Origin: Planctomycetaceae bacterium | Lineage (GTDB): Bacteria; Planctomycetota; Planctomycetia; Pirellulales; PNKZ01 | Length of the DNA stretch: 64,000 nt | Direction of reading: 5' to 3' | Assembly: GCA_016793115.1 (NCBI GenBank) | Contig: JAEUIN010000388.1 | Coordinates: 1 to 64,000, forward strand | Shown: in pieces, positions 19,169 to 28,372 of the stretch | How the letters are laid out: each line of letters opens with the position of its first letter | Position numbering within the stretch: position 1 is the stretch's first letter | Notes under the pieces: model-generated | Seen by the model: only the letters and a program-made list of their open reading frames with translations | Database searches by the model: none | Told to the model about the DNA's origin: nothing | Program-made: the position numbers and the translations under genes

Positions 19169-22024
19169 TTACCGTCCGCCGAAAGCTTGGGCCAGGAGTT
19201 CGGCCTGCTCCAATTTGTGGCTGCTCGCGCTGCCCGTCGCGGGGCTGCCCGAAGCGTGGCGATAAACTCCGCCGAACTTCAGGCGGCCGAAAATCTTCTC
19301 GCCTAAATTCACTCGTAAAAACCGCCAAGCCCCCATGTTCTCGGGTTCTTCTTGAACCCACAAAACGGGCGTGTTGTCGGAATAACGAGCCAATTCGGCG
19401 CGGAGGATTTCGGTCGGCAGCGGATAGAGCTGTTCCAAGCGGAGAATCGCGACGTCTTCCCGGCCGAGTTCCTGCCGCTTGGCTTCGAGATCGTAGTAGA
19501 TCTTGCCGGAGCACATCAGCACGCGCTCGACCTTCTCGCGGTTCGGATTGCTGTCGGGGATGAGCCGTTGGAACATCCCTTGCTCGCAATCTTCGAACGT
19601 CGACACGACCTTCGGGTGGCGCAAGAGCGACTTGGGCGTCATCACGATCAGCGGCTTGCGCCACTTCCGCAGCGCCTGACGACGCAGCAAATGGAAGAAC
19701 TGCGCGGGCGTCGTGGGATTGCAGACTTGAATGTTGTCTTCGGCCCCTTGCTGGAGGAAACGTTCGAGGCGGGCGCTGGAGTGTTCCGGGCCGGCCCCTT
19801 CGAACCCGTGCGGCAGCAACATGACGATTCCGCTCAAGCGCCGCCACTTGTCTTCGCCGCTGGTGATGAACTGGTCGATGATCACCTGCGCGCCGTTGAC
19901 GAAGTCGCCGAACTGGGCTTCCCACATGACCAAGCCTTGCGGCCAGTCGAGGCTATAGCCGTATTCGAAGGCCAGCACGCCGGTTTCCGACAGCGGGCTG
20001 TTGTAGATTTCCACCGGCGCTTGCGACGGCATGATGTTGGCCAGGGCCATGTAGTGCCGGCCGTTTTCGTAGTCGTGCAGCACCGAGTGGCGATGGCTGA
20101 ACGTGCCGCGTTCGCAATCCTGACCGGTGAGGCGCACCTTGTAGCCGTCGACGGCGAGCGTCGCGAACGCCAGGGCCTCGCAGGCCGACCAATCGAGCGG
20201 CTTCGTCCCCTTAGCCATTTCCTTGCGGCCTTCGAGGAAGCGCTGCAGTTTGTGGTGAACGTTGAAGTCGGCCGGCACGGAGGCGAGCGTCTCGAGATAC
20301 GACGCCAGACGATCGCGCGGCACGCCGGTGTTGAGCTCCTCGGCGTTCGACTCGGGGCCGCCGACGTAGCCGGCCCACAAGCCGGTCCAGGGGGCCACGC
20401 GCGGCTTGTATTCCTTACTGCGCGCGACGTTCAAGTCTTTCTCGAGCTGCTCGCGGCGGCGGGCCGCGATGGCGTCGGCCTCGACGCGCGAAATGCCGTC
20501 CATCTTCAGCAAGTATTCGAGATAGCCTTCGCGGACGTTCTTCGTGCGCTCGATCGTCTTATACCAGAGCGGCTGCGTGAACGTCGGCTCGTCGGCTTCG
20601 TTGTGCCCGCGCCGACGGTAGCAGTACATGTCGATGACGACGTCGCGCTTGAATTCGCGGCGGAAGTCGATCGCGAGCTGCACGACTTGGGCCACGGCTT
20701 CCGGGTCTTCGCCGTTCACGTGGAACAGCGGGCTCTGCAGCATCTTGGCGACGTCGGTGCAGTAGGCGCACGAGCGCGATTCTTCCGGCGGCGTGGTGAA
20801 GCCGATCTGGTTGTTGATGATGATGTGCAGCGTGCCGCCGATGTTGTACGGCCCGAGCTCGCTCATGTTGAGCATTTCTTGGACGACGCCTTGGCCGGCG
20901 AACGCCGCGTCGCCGTGGATGACGATCGCCATGCCGCGCTCGTGCTGCGAGTCGCTGAGCTTGTCTTGCTTGGCGCGCAAGCGGCCTTGCACGACCGGAC
21001 CGACGAACTCCAAGTGGCTCGGGTTGAAGGCCAGCGACAAGTGAACCTTGCGGTTCGTGCTCGTGATCCAGTCGGAGCTATGGCCGAGGTGGTACTTCAC
21101 GTCGCCGCGGCCGAGATGCATTTCGGGATCGACGTCGGCGAACTCGCGGAAGATCTGCTGCGGGCTCTTGCCCATGATGTTGGCGAGCACGTTCAAGCGG
21201 CCGCGGTGGGCCATGCCGAGCACGATTTCTTGGGTGCCCTGCTCCGCCGAGCGCTCGATCGCCATGTCCAACAGCGGAATCAAGCTTTCCGCCCCTTCGA
21301 GCGAAAAGCTCTTCGCGCCCAAGAAGCTTTTTTGCAAAAACTCCTCGAAGATCACCGCGTCGGTGAGCTTCGTGAGGATGCGGAGCTGCTCTTTGCGCCC
21401 CATTTCCAATCGGTTTTCGCTCCCTTCCATGCGGTCTTGCAACCACTGGCGGACGCGGTAGTTGTCGATATGCATGAACTGCACGCCGATTCGGCGGCAG
21501 TAAGTGTTGCGCATGCAGTCGACGATCTCGCGCAGCGTGCGCTTTTTCGGCCCTTTGATCGTGCGGGTCGAGAGCGACATTTCCAGGTGTTCGTCGTTGA
21601 AGCCGTAGTATTCCGGCTCCAACTCCGGCTGCGGCGGGCGCGGCAAGCCGAGCGGATCGAGCTGCGACACCATGTGCCCGCGCACGCGGAAGGCGCGCAC
21701 CATCTGGTCGGCGCGATCTTGCAGCACGGCCATGTCGATGCCGTGTCTGCCGCCGGCTTGGCCGTTGCCGCCGGCGGGGGAGGCGTCGGCCGGCGGATTG
21801 AAGACGCTATGCGAAGGGAACGACGGGCCGATTTGCGGCTGCGGCCATTCATGCGCGCCGAACTTCGCAAAGAAGCGCTGCCAGTCGTTGGAGACCGAAT
21901 TCGGATCGTTGAGGTAGTCCGCGTAGAGGGCTTCGACGAAGCCCGCGCTCATGCTGTTGAACTGATTTTGAAAGTCGTCGTCGCCGGAGCTACCGGTCTC
22001 CGGATCTTCGGTGAACAGTGCCAT
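19169..22024 (-). CDS. sucA: 2-oxoglutarate dehydrogenase E1 component
   Basis: Thiamine-diphosphate enzyme that decarboxylates 2-oxoglutarate and succinylates the E2 lipoyl group. The 951-residue protein is of normal length. Near the N-terminus FVEALYADYLNDPNSV is the E2-binding segment. Others are GMAHRGRLNVLANIMGK near residue 265, HGDAAFAGQGVVQE near residue 360, and the C-terminal PLSETGVLAFEYGYS and MLLPHGFEGAGPEHSSARLE. The start is ATG 22024. A 188-base gap separates it from sucB, longer than the other joints of this operon. Confidence 0.96.
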   Translation of the reverse strand: MALFTEDPETGSSGDDDFQNQFNSMSAGFVEALYADYLNDPNSVSNDWQRFFAKFGAHEWPQPQIGPSFPSHSVFNPPADASPAGGNGQAGGRHGIDMAVLQDRADQMVRAFRVRGHMVSQLDPLGLPRPPQPELEPEYYGFNDEHLEMSLSTRTIKGPKKRTLREIVDCMRNTYCRRIGVQFMHIDNYRVRQWLQDRMEGSENRLEMGRKEQLRILTKLTDAVIFEEFLQKSFLGAKSFSLEGAESLIPLLDMAIERSAEQGTQEIVLGMAHRGRLNVLANIMGKSPQQIFREFADVDPEMHLGRGDVKYHLGHSSDWITSTNRKVHLSLAFNPSHLEFVGPVVQGRLRAKQDKLSDSQHERGMAIVIHGDAAFAGQGVVQEMLNMSELGPYNIGGTLHIIINNQIGFTTPPEESRSCAYCTDVAKMLQSPLFHVNGEDPEAVAQVVQLAIDFRREFKRDVVIDMYCYRRRGHNEADEPTFTQPLWYKTIERTKNVREGYLEYLLKMDGISRVEADAIAARRREQLEKDLNVARSKEYKPRVAPWTGLWAGYVGGPESNAEELNTGVPRDRLASYLETLASVPADFNVHHKLQRFLEGRKEMAKGTKPLDWSACEALAFATLAVDGYKVRLTGQDCERGTFSHRHSVLHDYENGRHYMALANIMPSQAPVEIYNSPLSETGVLAFEYGYSLDWPQGLVMWEAQFGDFVNGAQVIIDQFITSGEDKWRRLSGIVMLLPHGFEGAGPEHSSARLERFLQQGAEDNIQVCNPTTPAQFFHLLRRQALRKWRKPLIVMTPKSLLRHPKVVSTFEDCEQGMFQRLIPDSNPNREKVERVLMCSGKIYYDLEAKRQELGREDVAILRLEQLYPLPTEILRAELARYSDNTPVLWVQEEPENMGAWRFLRVNLGEKIFGRLKFGGVYRHASGSPATGSASSHKLEQAELLAQAFGGR

Positions 22025-22156
22025 GATGGTTCAGAGGCGTGCGTGGGTAATGTTGAGGATGTCGAACGGTCGTATGCGTCGAGGCTGTTTGCGCCTGAGG
22101 AGGGTATGCCGCCGATCGCCGAGCGAAGCGAGCGGTGAGAATGCCTTCCGAGAATC

Positions 22157-22187
22157 GAGTCCGACACCTAGATCGTGTATCGGACTC
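22157..22187. repeat. Inverted repeat upstream of sucA
   Basis: gagtccga at 22157-22164 pairs with tcggactc at 22180-22187, and three more pairs (cac/gtg) extend inward across a 2-base bulge. It lies about 130 bases upstream of the sucA start on the minus strand, so it may be an operator or a leader hairpin. No factor can be assigned. Confidence 0.5.
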
Positions 22188-22708
22188 TCAGGCGCGGCGA
22201 CTTGGAAGGCTCGGAATAGTTTGTCGCTTAAGCAATCTGTAACGACCGCTCAAGCCAAACGGAATACGAGGAATCTATCGCTAAGCGCGCCTTTCCAGAG
22301 AATTCCGTCCGTCGAAGCTCACATGCCGACTAAGCACGCCAACTCGCGAGGAACCTCGTGTGAAATGCGAATCGGGATCGTCCAACGCCTTGTCATGCTT
22401 GGGGCCGAAGCGGGTTGCGTCAACCTTGCGGTCGCACTTCGTTCAGCACAATCACTACGACAAGTCGTCCGCCACACTTTCCTCTCATCTTACCGCGATG
22501 TGGCGGAAGTCGGCGAGAGAGGATTTTCCGCCCTGTGAATCACAAATCCGCAAGCGACGCGGCGACTTCACAAACACTTATGGCACGGCTACTTAGTAGT
22601 AGCCTCGCCCATTTCGAACGGCATGGGCCTCACGATCTGATCAAATCCGTGCATGACGGACATTTCCCCGTCTGTCATTGCTCAACGCGCCGCTTAGTCG
22701 GACCAGGG

Positions 22709-22736
22709 AAAAAAGCCGGGGCTTCCGTGCCCGGCG
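22709..22736 (-). terminator. Rho-independent terminator after the LuxR-type gene
   Basis: On the minus strand a GC-rich stem (gccggg...ccccggc, 22715-22735) is followed by six T (22714-22709). It lies about 80 bases beyond the stop of the regulator at 22815. Confidence 0.75.
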
Positions 22737-22814
22737 ATTTCCTGTCGGCTCGCGGCCGCGCTCGACCGACTGACGCCGAGGCGGCGAACTCAAGTTCGAG
22801 CGCCGCTCCCGGCT

Positions 22815-23450
22815 TTAGTTCAACGACACGAGCGTGCTCGCCACGAGCAACCCCGACGTCTGCATGACCGCCGCGATTTCGCCGAGGCTGCGGGTGCCCA
22901 GCTTGGTGAAGACACGCTTACGGCGGGCCTCGACGGTTCGCAGGGCGATGCCGAGCCGGCTGGCGATGTTCTTATTCACCTTGCCGTTGAGCATCAGTTG
23001 AAGCACGTCGCGCTCGCCGTCGGTGAGCTGGGCCAAACGCTTTTGCGCCGCCGCCGCTTCCGCCATCCGTTGCTGTTTTTGCAGCGAACCGGCACAGGCC
23101 TGTTCCAACGCGGCCGGGAGGTGCGACGATTCCGTCGGCCATTCCAACACTTCGGACGCCCCGCGACGAATCGCGCTCACGGTCATCCGCGTATCGGGGT
23201 GCTTCGTCAGCACGACGACCGTCAGCGGCGACGCGACGCTTTCGAGCGCCGACATCAGTTCGCCTTCATGACCCGACCCGACGACGACGCAACCGGTTTT
23301 CGAGAGGTCGCCGGCGTCTTGGAATTCCCCGACATCCGCGTGAAACGCGAACTCAAACCCCCACCGCTGTACCAACTGCTGTACGGCCGACTCAATCGTC
23401 TGATCGCAGCCGATACAGTGACAAACCAACCTCGATTGCATGGCGTACAT
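22815..23450 (-). CDS. LuxR/FixJ-type regulator with degenerate receiver
   Basis: A 211-residue DNA-binding regulator. The C-terminal HTH (about residues 145-205) is clear: LTDGERDVLQLMLNGKVNKN then LGIALRTVEARRKRVFTKLG. The N-terminal 120 residues are receiver-like in spacing, with VVVLTKHPD and AIRRGASEVLEWP, but the usual phospho-Asp strand reads CVVVGSGHEGE, so phosphorylation there is unlikely. Cys11, His12 and Cys15 (CHCIGC) near the N-terminus are a possible metal or redox site. It is divergent from the ECF sigma gene at 23668. Start 23450; 23441 is an alternative ATG. Confidence 0.82.
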   Translation of the reverse strand: MYAMQSRLVCHCIGCDQTIESAVQQLVQRWGFEFAFHADVGEFQDAGDLSKTGCVVVGSGHEGELMSALESVASPLTVVVLTKHPDTRMTVSAIRRGASEVLEWPTESSHLPAALEQACAGSLQKQQRMAEAAAAQKRLAQLTDGERDVLQLMLNGKVNKNIASRLGIALRTVEARRKRVFTKLGTRSLGEIAAVMQTSGLLVASTLVSLN

Positions 23451-23616
23451 CTCACCCTATCTGCGGTTTTCAGCCGCGGTTGTTATTGACCTGCACCCTC
23501 TTGTGCCGCCCTCGTGAGGGAATGCGCCAAACCCGTCAGATAACCGCAGCGAAATTTCGTGACCCGCTCAAAAAGGGTAAAACGACGTGCCAAAACCGCT
23601 CACTTTTTGTGCGGGC

Positions 23617-23631
23617 CGGCAGTACAATTGC
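23617..23631 (+). promoter_or_regulatory. Possible weak sigma-54 promoter of the ECF sigma gene
   Basis: cGGCAGTacaaTTGC has the invariant GG and GC ten bases apart and the TTGC -12 box, with three departures from the TGGCACG -24 consensus. It would start transcription about 25 bases before the GTG at 23668. This is weaker than the other three sigma-54-like sites in the window. Confidence 0.3.
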
Positions 23632-23667
23632 ACCTGTCATGCGTAAACCCGCATGTAGGGGAATGTC

Positions 23668-24240
23668 GTGCCTGAGCTCTCGCGCTACCAAATCACGCAA
23701 ATCCTGACGCAACTCCGCGACGGCGACGAGACGGCGGCCGATCGGCTGCTCCCGCTCGTCTACGATCGCCTCCGTGATATTGCGCGCGGGCAGTTCCGCC
23801 GCGAACGCAAGAACCACACGCTCCAGCCGACCGCCCTGGTGCATCAGGCCTATCTGCAGATGGTCGAGCACGACGCGGTCGACTACCAGGCGCGGACCCA
23901 CTTCTTCGCCACCGCCGCCAAGATCATGCGGCAGTTGCTCGTCGACCACGCGCGGGCGAAGATGCGGCAGAAGCGGGAAGGGTCGCGCCGCCGTTTGCCG
24001 TTGTACGACGACGTGCTCACCCTGGAGCGCGACGAAGACGTGCTCGACGTCGAAGAAGCCCTGCAAAAGCTCGCCGTCGTCGATCCGCGGCAGGCCGCGA
24101 TCGTGGAGCTGCGGTTCTTCGGCGGCCTGACGGTCGAGGAAGTGGCCACGGTGATGAAGCTTTCGAAGCGCACCATCGAAGCGGAATGGACGATGATTCG
24201 CGCTTGGCTGCGGAAAGAGTTGTCGGGAGACGATTCGTGA
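23668..24240 (+). CDS. ECF sigma factor of the kinase-associated (Sigma70_ECF) family
   Basis: A 190-residue RNA polymerase sigma factor. Region 2 includes RLLPLVYDRLRDIARGQF and TLQPTALVHQAYLQM; THFFATAAKIMRQLLVDHAR is the hallmark of the planctomycete/acidobacterial ECF family. Region 4 has ELRFFGGLTVEEVATVM and a KRTIEAEW recognition helix. The GTG at 23668 follows an AGGGGA ribosome site. The stop overlaps the GTG of the kinase gene (GTGA), so they are translationally coupled. No anti-sigma factor is visible, and the kinase probably controls its activity. Confidence 0.93.
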   Translation: MPELSRYQITQILTQLRDGDETAADRLLPLVYDRLRDIARGQFRRERKNHTLQPTALVHQAYLQMVEHDAVDYQARTHFFATAAKIMRQLLVDHARAKMRQKREGSRRRLPLYDDVLTLERDEDVLDVEEALQKLAVVDPRQAAIVELRFFGGLTVEEVATVMKLSKRTIEAEWTMIRAWLRKELSGDDS

Positions 24241-26639
24241 CCGACGAACGCCACCAACTCATCAAGAAAATCTTTTTGAGGGCGTCGGAACTCGACGGCG
24301 AAGAGCGTAAGAAATACCTCGCCGAAGCCGCCCGCGACGACCCTCCGCTGCGTCACGAAGTCGAACTGCTGCTGGCCCATCACACCGGGGCGACGATCAT
24401 TCCCAGCGCGGGATCGCGTCGCCCGCGGTCGAGCGACGCCACCAAATCGCGGTCGCGCTCCCGGCTCTCGCGCACCAAGACGGCTTGGAGCCGCGCATTA
24501 AATCTCTGGGCCAATCATCTCAGCGCCGCCGGCCAAATGGCCCTGGGCGCCGCCGTGATGCTGATCGTCATCTTCGTTCTCGCTTGGTGGTCGCAACGCT
24601 ACATCTACATTTCATCCCGCGAGTATTGGATCGGCGGGCTGCAATCGATGCTCCGCTGCGACGCGGGCCAGATATCGGCCTGGTTCGATTCCGAACGCCA
24701 TGCGGTCGACGCATGGTTCGCCGATCCGAAGTTCCGCAAACTCGTGGCCGACGTGTATGCCTCGCCGGCGAGCGCCTCCGCCGCCGGTCCCGCGGAGTCG
24801 GCCGCGCCGCCCGATGCGACGTCGACCGGCGACGCCGCAGGCGAAGCGCTGCTCGCCGCGATCGTCGAGCGGAGCCGCAAAGACGTCGTCGTCGTCGCTT
24901 GGGATGCCGAAGGCCGCACGCGTTTCGGCAAGCAAGACCGCGCCAAGCATTCCGTCGTCGCGGCCAATTTGATCGTCGTGGAGCGCGTCCGCGACGGCCG
25001 CTCGGCCGTGCTGCCGCCGCATCAATGCGAACCGTTCGCGGGGCCGGAGTGGCTCGGCGCGGGCCGAGCGCTCATGGGAGTCGCCGCTCCCGTTCGCGAC
25101 GAAGCCGGAGCCGTGATCGGCGCGCTGTTCGTCGGCGCTCCGTCGATGATCGCCGACTTCACGAAACGCCTCGACACGGTCGCCATGCCCGGCTTCGGCG
25201 AAGCGCTCGCCTTCGACAAAGCGGGCCGCATGCTCAACGAGAGCAAGCATCTCGAGCAATTGGTCGCGGCCGGCATCGTCAAAACCAATCCGCCGACGTC
25301 GGTCTTGATGCCCCTTCGCGATCCCGGCGGCGACATCACACAAGGGTACAAATCGGAGATTCCCTACTCCGCGAACTTTCCCACCTTGGCGATCAATCGG
25401 GCCGTCGCGGGCGGCGACGGCGTCGAAGTCGACGGCTACCGCGACTACCGCGGCGTCATGTCGATCGGCGGTTGGCATTGGATCCCGGAACACGACCTGG
25501 GGATCATCGTCAAGCTCGACCTCGCCGCGGCCTACAACCAGCTCAACTATTTGCGCTCGTTCTTTTATGCCCGCATCGCGCTCATGATCTTGGCGTTCGG
25601 GCTGTTGCTCTACTCTTGGCGTTCGGCCGTTAAGCTGCGGCGGCAAGTCGCCGATACGCCCCGCATCGGCCCCTACGTGCTCGACGTACCGATCGGCGAA
25701 GGCGGCATGGGTCGCGTTTATCGAGCGCACCACGCGCTCTTAAAGCGGCCGACGGCGGTGAAGATCATCAAACCGGAACTCGTCAGCGAACAAACCAGTT
25801 CCTGGTTCGAACGCGAAGTCACCCTCGCCAGCCGGCTCTCGCACCCCAACACCATCGAAATTTACGACTTCGGCACCACCGAAGAAGGCCAGTTCTATTG
25901 CGCCATGGAGCTGTTGCGCGGGCTCACGCTTTCGCAAGTGTTGTTGATCGAAGGCGCGCTCCCGCTCGCCCGCGCGATCCACATCCTCAAACAAGCCGCC
26001 GCGAGTTTAGCCGAGGCGCACGAAATGGGGCTGATGCATCGCGACATCAAGCTCCACAACTTGATGGTCTGCTTCTTGGGCGGCGAGGCCGATTTCGTCA
26101 AGGTGCTCGACTTCGGTCTGGCCAAGCACGCCGACGGACTTTCCGAAGGCAAGACCGCCTCGACCTTGAACATCGCCGGCACGCCCCTCTATATGGCCCC
26201 GGAGCGGCTGAAAGCCCCGTACACGGCCGACGCCCGCAGCGACGTCTACTCGCTCGGCGTCGTCGCCTTCAAACTGCTCACCGGACGCGACCTCTACGCC
26301 GCCGACAACGATCTTGAGCTGTTCAATCTCGCGCTGCACAGTCCGGTGCCGTCGCCGTCGAGTTTCACGAAGCAACCGCTGCCGCCCGAACTCGAACAAC
26401 TCGTCCTGCGCAGCTTGTCGAAGAATCCCGATCAGCGCTACGCTTCCGCGAGCGACATGGTCGAGACGTTCGATCTGCTCGCCGCGCAAAATCCTTGGCG
26501 GCAAGCGGAGGCGCACGCCTGGTGGGTCGCCAATCGACAGCGCATCCGCGATCTTTCGCCCGACTGGGACGCCCGCAACTTCTCCGGCTTTCTCCGCTCT
26601 GCGGGCAAGCGCGGCGAAGTTCGGCCGGCGAGCAAGTAG
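24237..26639 (+). CDS. Two-transmembrane receptor Ser/Thr protein kinase
   Basis: About 800 residues, starting at the GTG that overlaps the sigma stop. Residues 1-60 are the short helical N-terminus usual in sigma-linked planctomycete kinases (ERKKYLAEA, LRHEVELLL). TM1 is at about 102-122, an extracytoplasmic sensor of about 315 residues follows (Cache-like in size and layout), TM2 is at about 441-461, and the kinase domain is at about 476-745. Kinase motifs are GEGGMGRVY, TAVKIIK, HRDIKLHNLM (Leu-His in place of the usual Pro-x), DFGLAKH, APERLK and DVYSLGVVAF. The sensor is N-terminal and the kinase C-terminal, the reverse of PknB-type receptors. The likely substrate is the coupled sigma factor (inference). 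Confidence 0.9.
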   Translation: MTDERHQLIKKIFLRASELDGEERKKYLAEAARDDPPLRHEVELLLAHHTGATIIPSAGSRRPRSSDATKSRSRSRLSRTKTAWSRALNLWANHLSAAGQMALGAAVMLIVIFVLAWWSQRYIYISSREYWIGGLQSMLRCDAGQISAWFDSERHAVDAWFADPKFRKLVADVYASPASASAAGPAESAAPPDATSTGDAAGEALLAAIVERSRKDVVVVAWDAEGRTRFGKQDRAKHSVVAANLIVVERVRDGRSAVLPPHQCEPFAGPEWLGAGRALMGVAAPVRDEAGAVIGALFVGAPSMIADFTKRLDTVAMPGFGEALAFDKAGRMLNESKHLEQLVAAGIVKTNPPTSVLMPLRDPGGDITQGYKSEIPYSANFPTLAINRAVAGGDGVEVDGYRDYRGVMSIGGWHWIPEHDLGIIVKLDLAAAYNQLNYLRSFFYARIALMILAFGLLLYSWRSAVKLRRQVADTPRIGPYVLDVPIGEGGMGRVYRAHHALLKRPTAVKIIKPELVSEQTSSWFEREVTLASRLSHPNTIEIYDFGTTEEGQFYCAMELLRGLTLSQVLLIEGALPLARAIHILKQAAASLAEAHEMGLMHRDIKLHNLMVCFLGGEADFVKVLDFGLAKHADGLSEGKTASTLNIAGTPLYMAPERLKAPYTADARSDVYSLGVVAFKLLTGRDLYAADNDLELFNLALHSPVPSPSSFTKQPLPPELEQLVLRSLSKNPDQRYASASDMVETFDLLAAQNPWRQAEAHAWWVANRQRIRDLSPDWDARNFSGFLRSAGKRGEVRPASK

Positions 26640-26654
26640 CCGATTTCGGCGCAG

Positions 26655-27938
26655 CTACACGACCGGCTCCCACCCCTTGCGGTATTCGCGACCCCAGAGC
26701 TTGGCCGCTTCCGAATCGGTCGGCTTGTGCGTCGCCGGGTCGATGTGCAACGTTTCGCCGCGCCGATAGGCGATGTTGCCGAGATGGCAAAGCAGCGTGC
26801 TCTTGTGCCCTTCTTCGATGTCGGCGTTGGGGCGCGCCCCCGTCTTCACGCACTCCAAGAAATTCTCGACGTGCGGGCCGTCGCCGGAGGCGAACTTTTG
26901 TTCTTCGACGAGCTTGCCGGCCGGGTCGTAAATCTTATAGGTGCGGCGATCGACCGTGAGCGTGCCGTCGTCGCCGTAGAAACCCACCTCGAACTTCGGT
27001 GCTTCGTCGGCGATCGGCTTATAGAAACTGCGCCCTTCCCAACAGATCGAGCGGTCGCCGAAATCGAACGTCGTCACGCTCGTGTCGGGCGTCTCTTGGT
27101 CGTCGTCGTAGCGATAGCGGCCGCCGCCGGTCGAGACGCGCGTCGGATAATCGACTCCCAAGCCCCAGCGGGCGATATCGATCGTGTGGACGCCGTTGTT
27201 CCCCAACTCGGCGGTGCCCCAATGCCAAAACCAGTGCCAGTTGTAATGAATGAGATTGTCGCGATACTCGCGCTCCGGCGCAGGTCCCTGCCAAAGGTCG
27301 TAGTTAAGCCACTCCGGCACCGGCGCGGCTTGGCCTTTGTTGATCGACGGGCGCGGATTGAAGTAGTACGATCGCGCGAAGAGCGGCTTGCCGATCGCGC
27401 CGCCGTGTAGTTTCTTGATGCCTTCCACAAACGAAGGCTCGCTCCGCCGTTGCGTGCCTAGCTGCACGACGCGATTGTGCTTGCGCGCCGCCGCGACCAT
27501 CCATTCCCCTTCTTGCGCGTTGTGGCTCGCCGGCTTCTCGCAGTACACGTGCTTCCCGGCGTTGCAGGCCATGATCGTCGCCGGCGCGTGCCAATGGTCG
27601 GGCGCGGCGACGATCAGCGCGTCGACTTTCTTGTCGTCGAGAATCTTGCGGAAGTCGACGACTTGCTGCGGATTGTTGCCCGCCAGCTTCGTCACCAGGC
27701 TCGCCCCTTCGGCCAAGCGGCGCGAGTCGGTCTCGGCCACATACTCGATATGGCAGTTCGGGCTCGGCGCGAACGTTTGAATCAATTGCTTGCCGCGGCC
27801 GCAACCCATCAGCCCCACGACGACCTTCTCGTTCGCCGACGCGGCTCGCACCTTGGCCGGCTTGTTAAACGTAGCGCACCCGGCGACCATTCCGGCGGCC
27901 AACGACTGTTGCAAGAAACGGCGACGGTCGAGCGACAT
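26655..27938 (-). CDS. Gfo/Idh/MocA family oxidoreductase, Tat-exported
   Basis: A 427-residue NAD(P)-dependent sugar-type oxidoreductase. The ATG at 27938 gives MSLDRRRFLQQSLAAG, a twin-arginine signal with a lipobox-like VAGC after it. The Rossmann motif VVVGLMGCGRGK comes near residue 40 and the catalytic EKPASHNAQEG near residue 140. The C-terminal alpha/beta domain includes WHWFWHWGTAELGNNG, typical of the planctomycete branch. Substrate unknown. It is convergent with the kinase gene, with only a 15-base gap. Confidence 0.88.
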   Translation of the reverse strand: MSLDRRRFLQQSLAAGMVAGCATFNKPAKVRAASANEKVVVGLMGCGRGKQLIQTFAPSPNCHIEYVAETDSRRLAEGASLVTKLAGNNPQQVVDFRKILDDKKVDALIVAAPDHWHAPATIMACNAGKHVYCEKPASHNAQEGEWMVAAARKHNRVVQLGTQRRSEPSFVEGIKKLHGGAIGKPLFARSYYFNPRPSINKGQAAPVPEWLNYDLWQGPAPEREYRDNLIHYNWHWFWHWGTAELGNNGVHTIDIARWGLGVDYPTRVSTGGGRYRYDDDQETPDTSVTTFDFGDRSICWEGRSFYKPIADEAPKFEVGFYGDDGTLTVDRRTYKIYDPAGKLVEEQKFASGDGPHVENFLECVKTGARPNADIEEGHKSTLLCHLGNIAYRRGETLHIDPATHKPTDSEAAKLWGREYRKGWEPVV

Positions 27939-28250
27939 GATGCGCACACTCCCTAAGACGCGGCGACGGAAAGACGGCGGCGCGAAGACTCCGCCCGCAA
28001 GCGGCTCACGCTCGGCTCATCATCTCTAAACAGGCTCCCATCGGCCAGGAAAATTAAATCTCCCCCGCACGTCCTAAGTGCCGGCAAATCGCGAGAGCCG
28101 CGGCGGCAAACCGCGGCCGTTCAAAGTCGCAATTGGTGGCAATCGCTGTCGCGCGATTAAGCGATGCGAGGAGGTGCCGCAAAAATCTCCGCGAAAGAAC
28201 GCCGCGAAACGCGGGTTTTCATGCTGCCCACAGTCGAGGCACCGACAGTT
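27939..28250. other. 312-base intergenic region upstream of the sigma-54 site
   Basis: No gene is supported. It holds GC-rich short palindromes (ccgcgg pairs near 28095-28117, and ccgcg-aaa-cgcgg near 28202). It also holds ggtgcc near 28174 and ggcacc near 28238, an inverted pair that could be an activator site for the promoter at 28251. It must also carry the promoter of the minus-strand oxidoreductase. Confidence 0.4.
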
Positions 28251-28265
28251 TGGCACACTTCTTGC
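28251..28265 (+). promoter_or_regulatory. Sigma-54 (RpoN) promoter
   Basis: TGGCACA-cttc-TTGC matches the consensus TGGCACG-N4-TTGC at every fixed position except the last base of the -24 element, with exact GG-N10-GC spacing. The predicted start is near 28276, about 97 bases before the HhH gene. The transcript would begin with a 7-bp hairpin (tgtttcg/cgaaaca, 28274-28292). Confidence 0.75.
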
Positions 28266-28273
28266 CTAACACC

Positions 28274-28292
28274 TGTTTCGCCCCACGAAACA
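28274..28292 (+). other. 5' leader hairpin of the HhH gene
   Basis: tgtttcg (28274-28280) and cgaaaca (28286-28292) form a perfect 7-bp stem with a 5-base loop at the predicted 5' end of the sigma-54 transcript. A stabilising or regulatory role is inferred. Confidence 0.5.
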
Positions 28293-28372
28293 TCGTGAGT
28301 CCGGGGCTGCATGAAAGGCGGATGCACAAAATCACGACGTTTGCTGCCGGATTAATGGGCAGGAGTAAGGAC

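Larger units (their letters stand above)
22025..22814. other. 790-base stretch without a convincing gene
   Basis: This separates the sucA start from the 3' end of the LuxR-type gene. Several short open frames occur on both strands but none shows a recognisable domain or a good ribosome site. It contains an 8-bp dyad at 22157-22187 and a minus-strand terminator at 22709-22736. The sucA promoter should lie here; I cannot point to a reliable -35/-10 pair. Confidence 0.6.

Noticed and set aside
19352..22138. 928-codon open frame antisense to sucA
   Set aside because: Same effect: Asp/Val/Arg-rich translation without domains, mirrored on a certain SucA gene.
22360..22596. Possible small gene between sucA and the LuxR-type regulator
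   Set aside because: The translation is Ser/Arg/His-rich without hydrophobic core or motif, and another overlapping frame is equally open.
22579..22600. Sigma-54-like -24 element (tggcacggcta)
   Set aside because: The -24 box matches but there is no GC at the -12 position.
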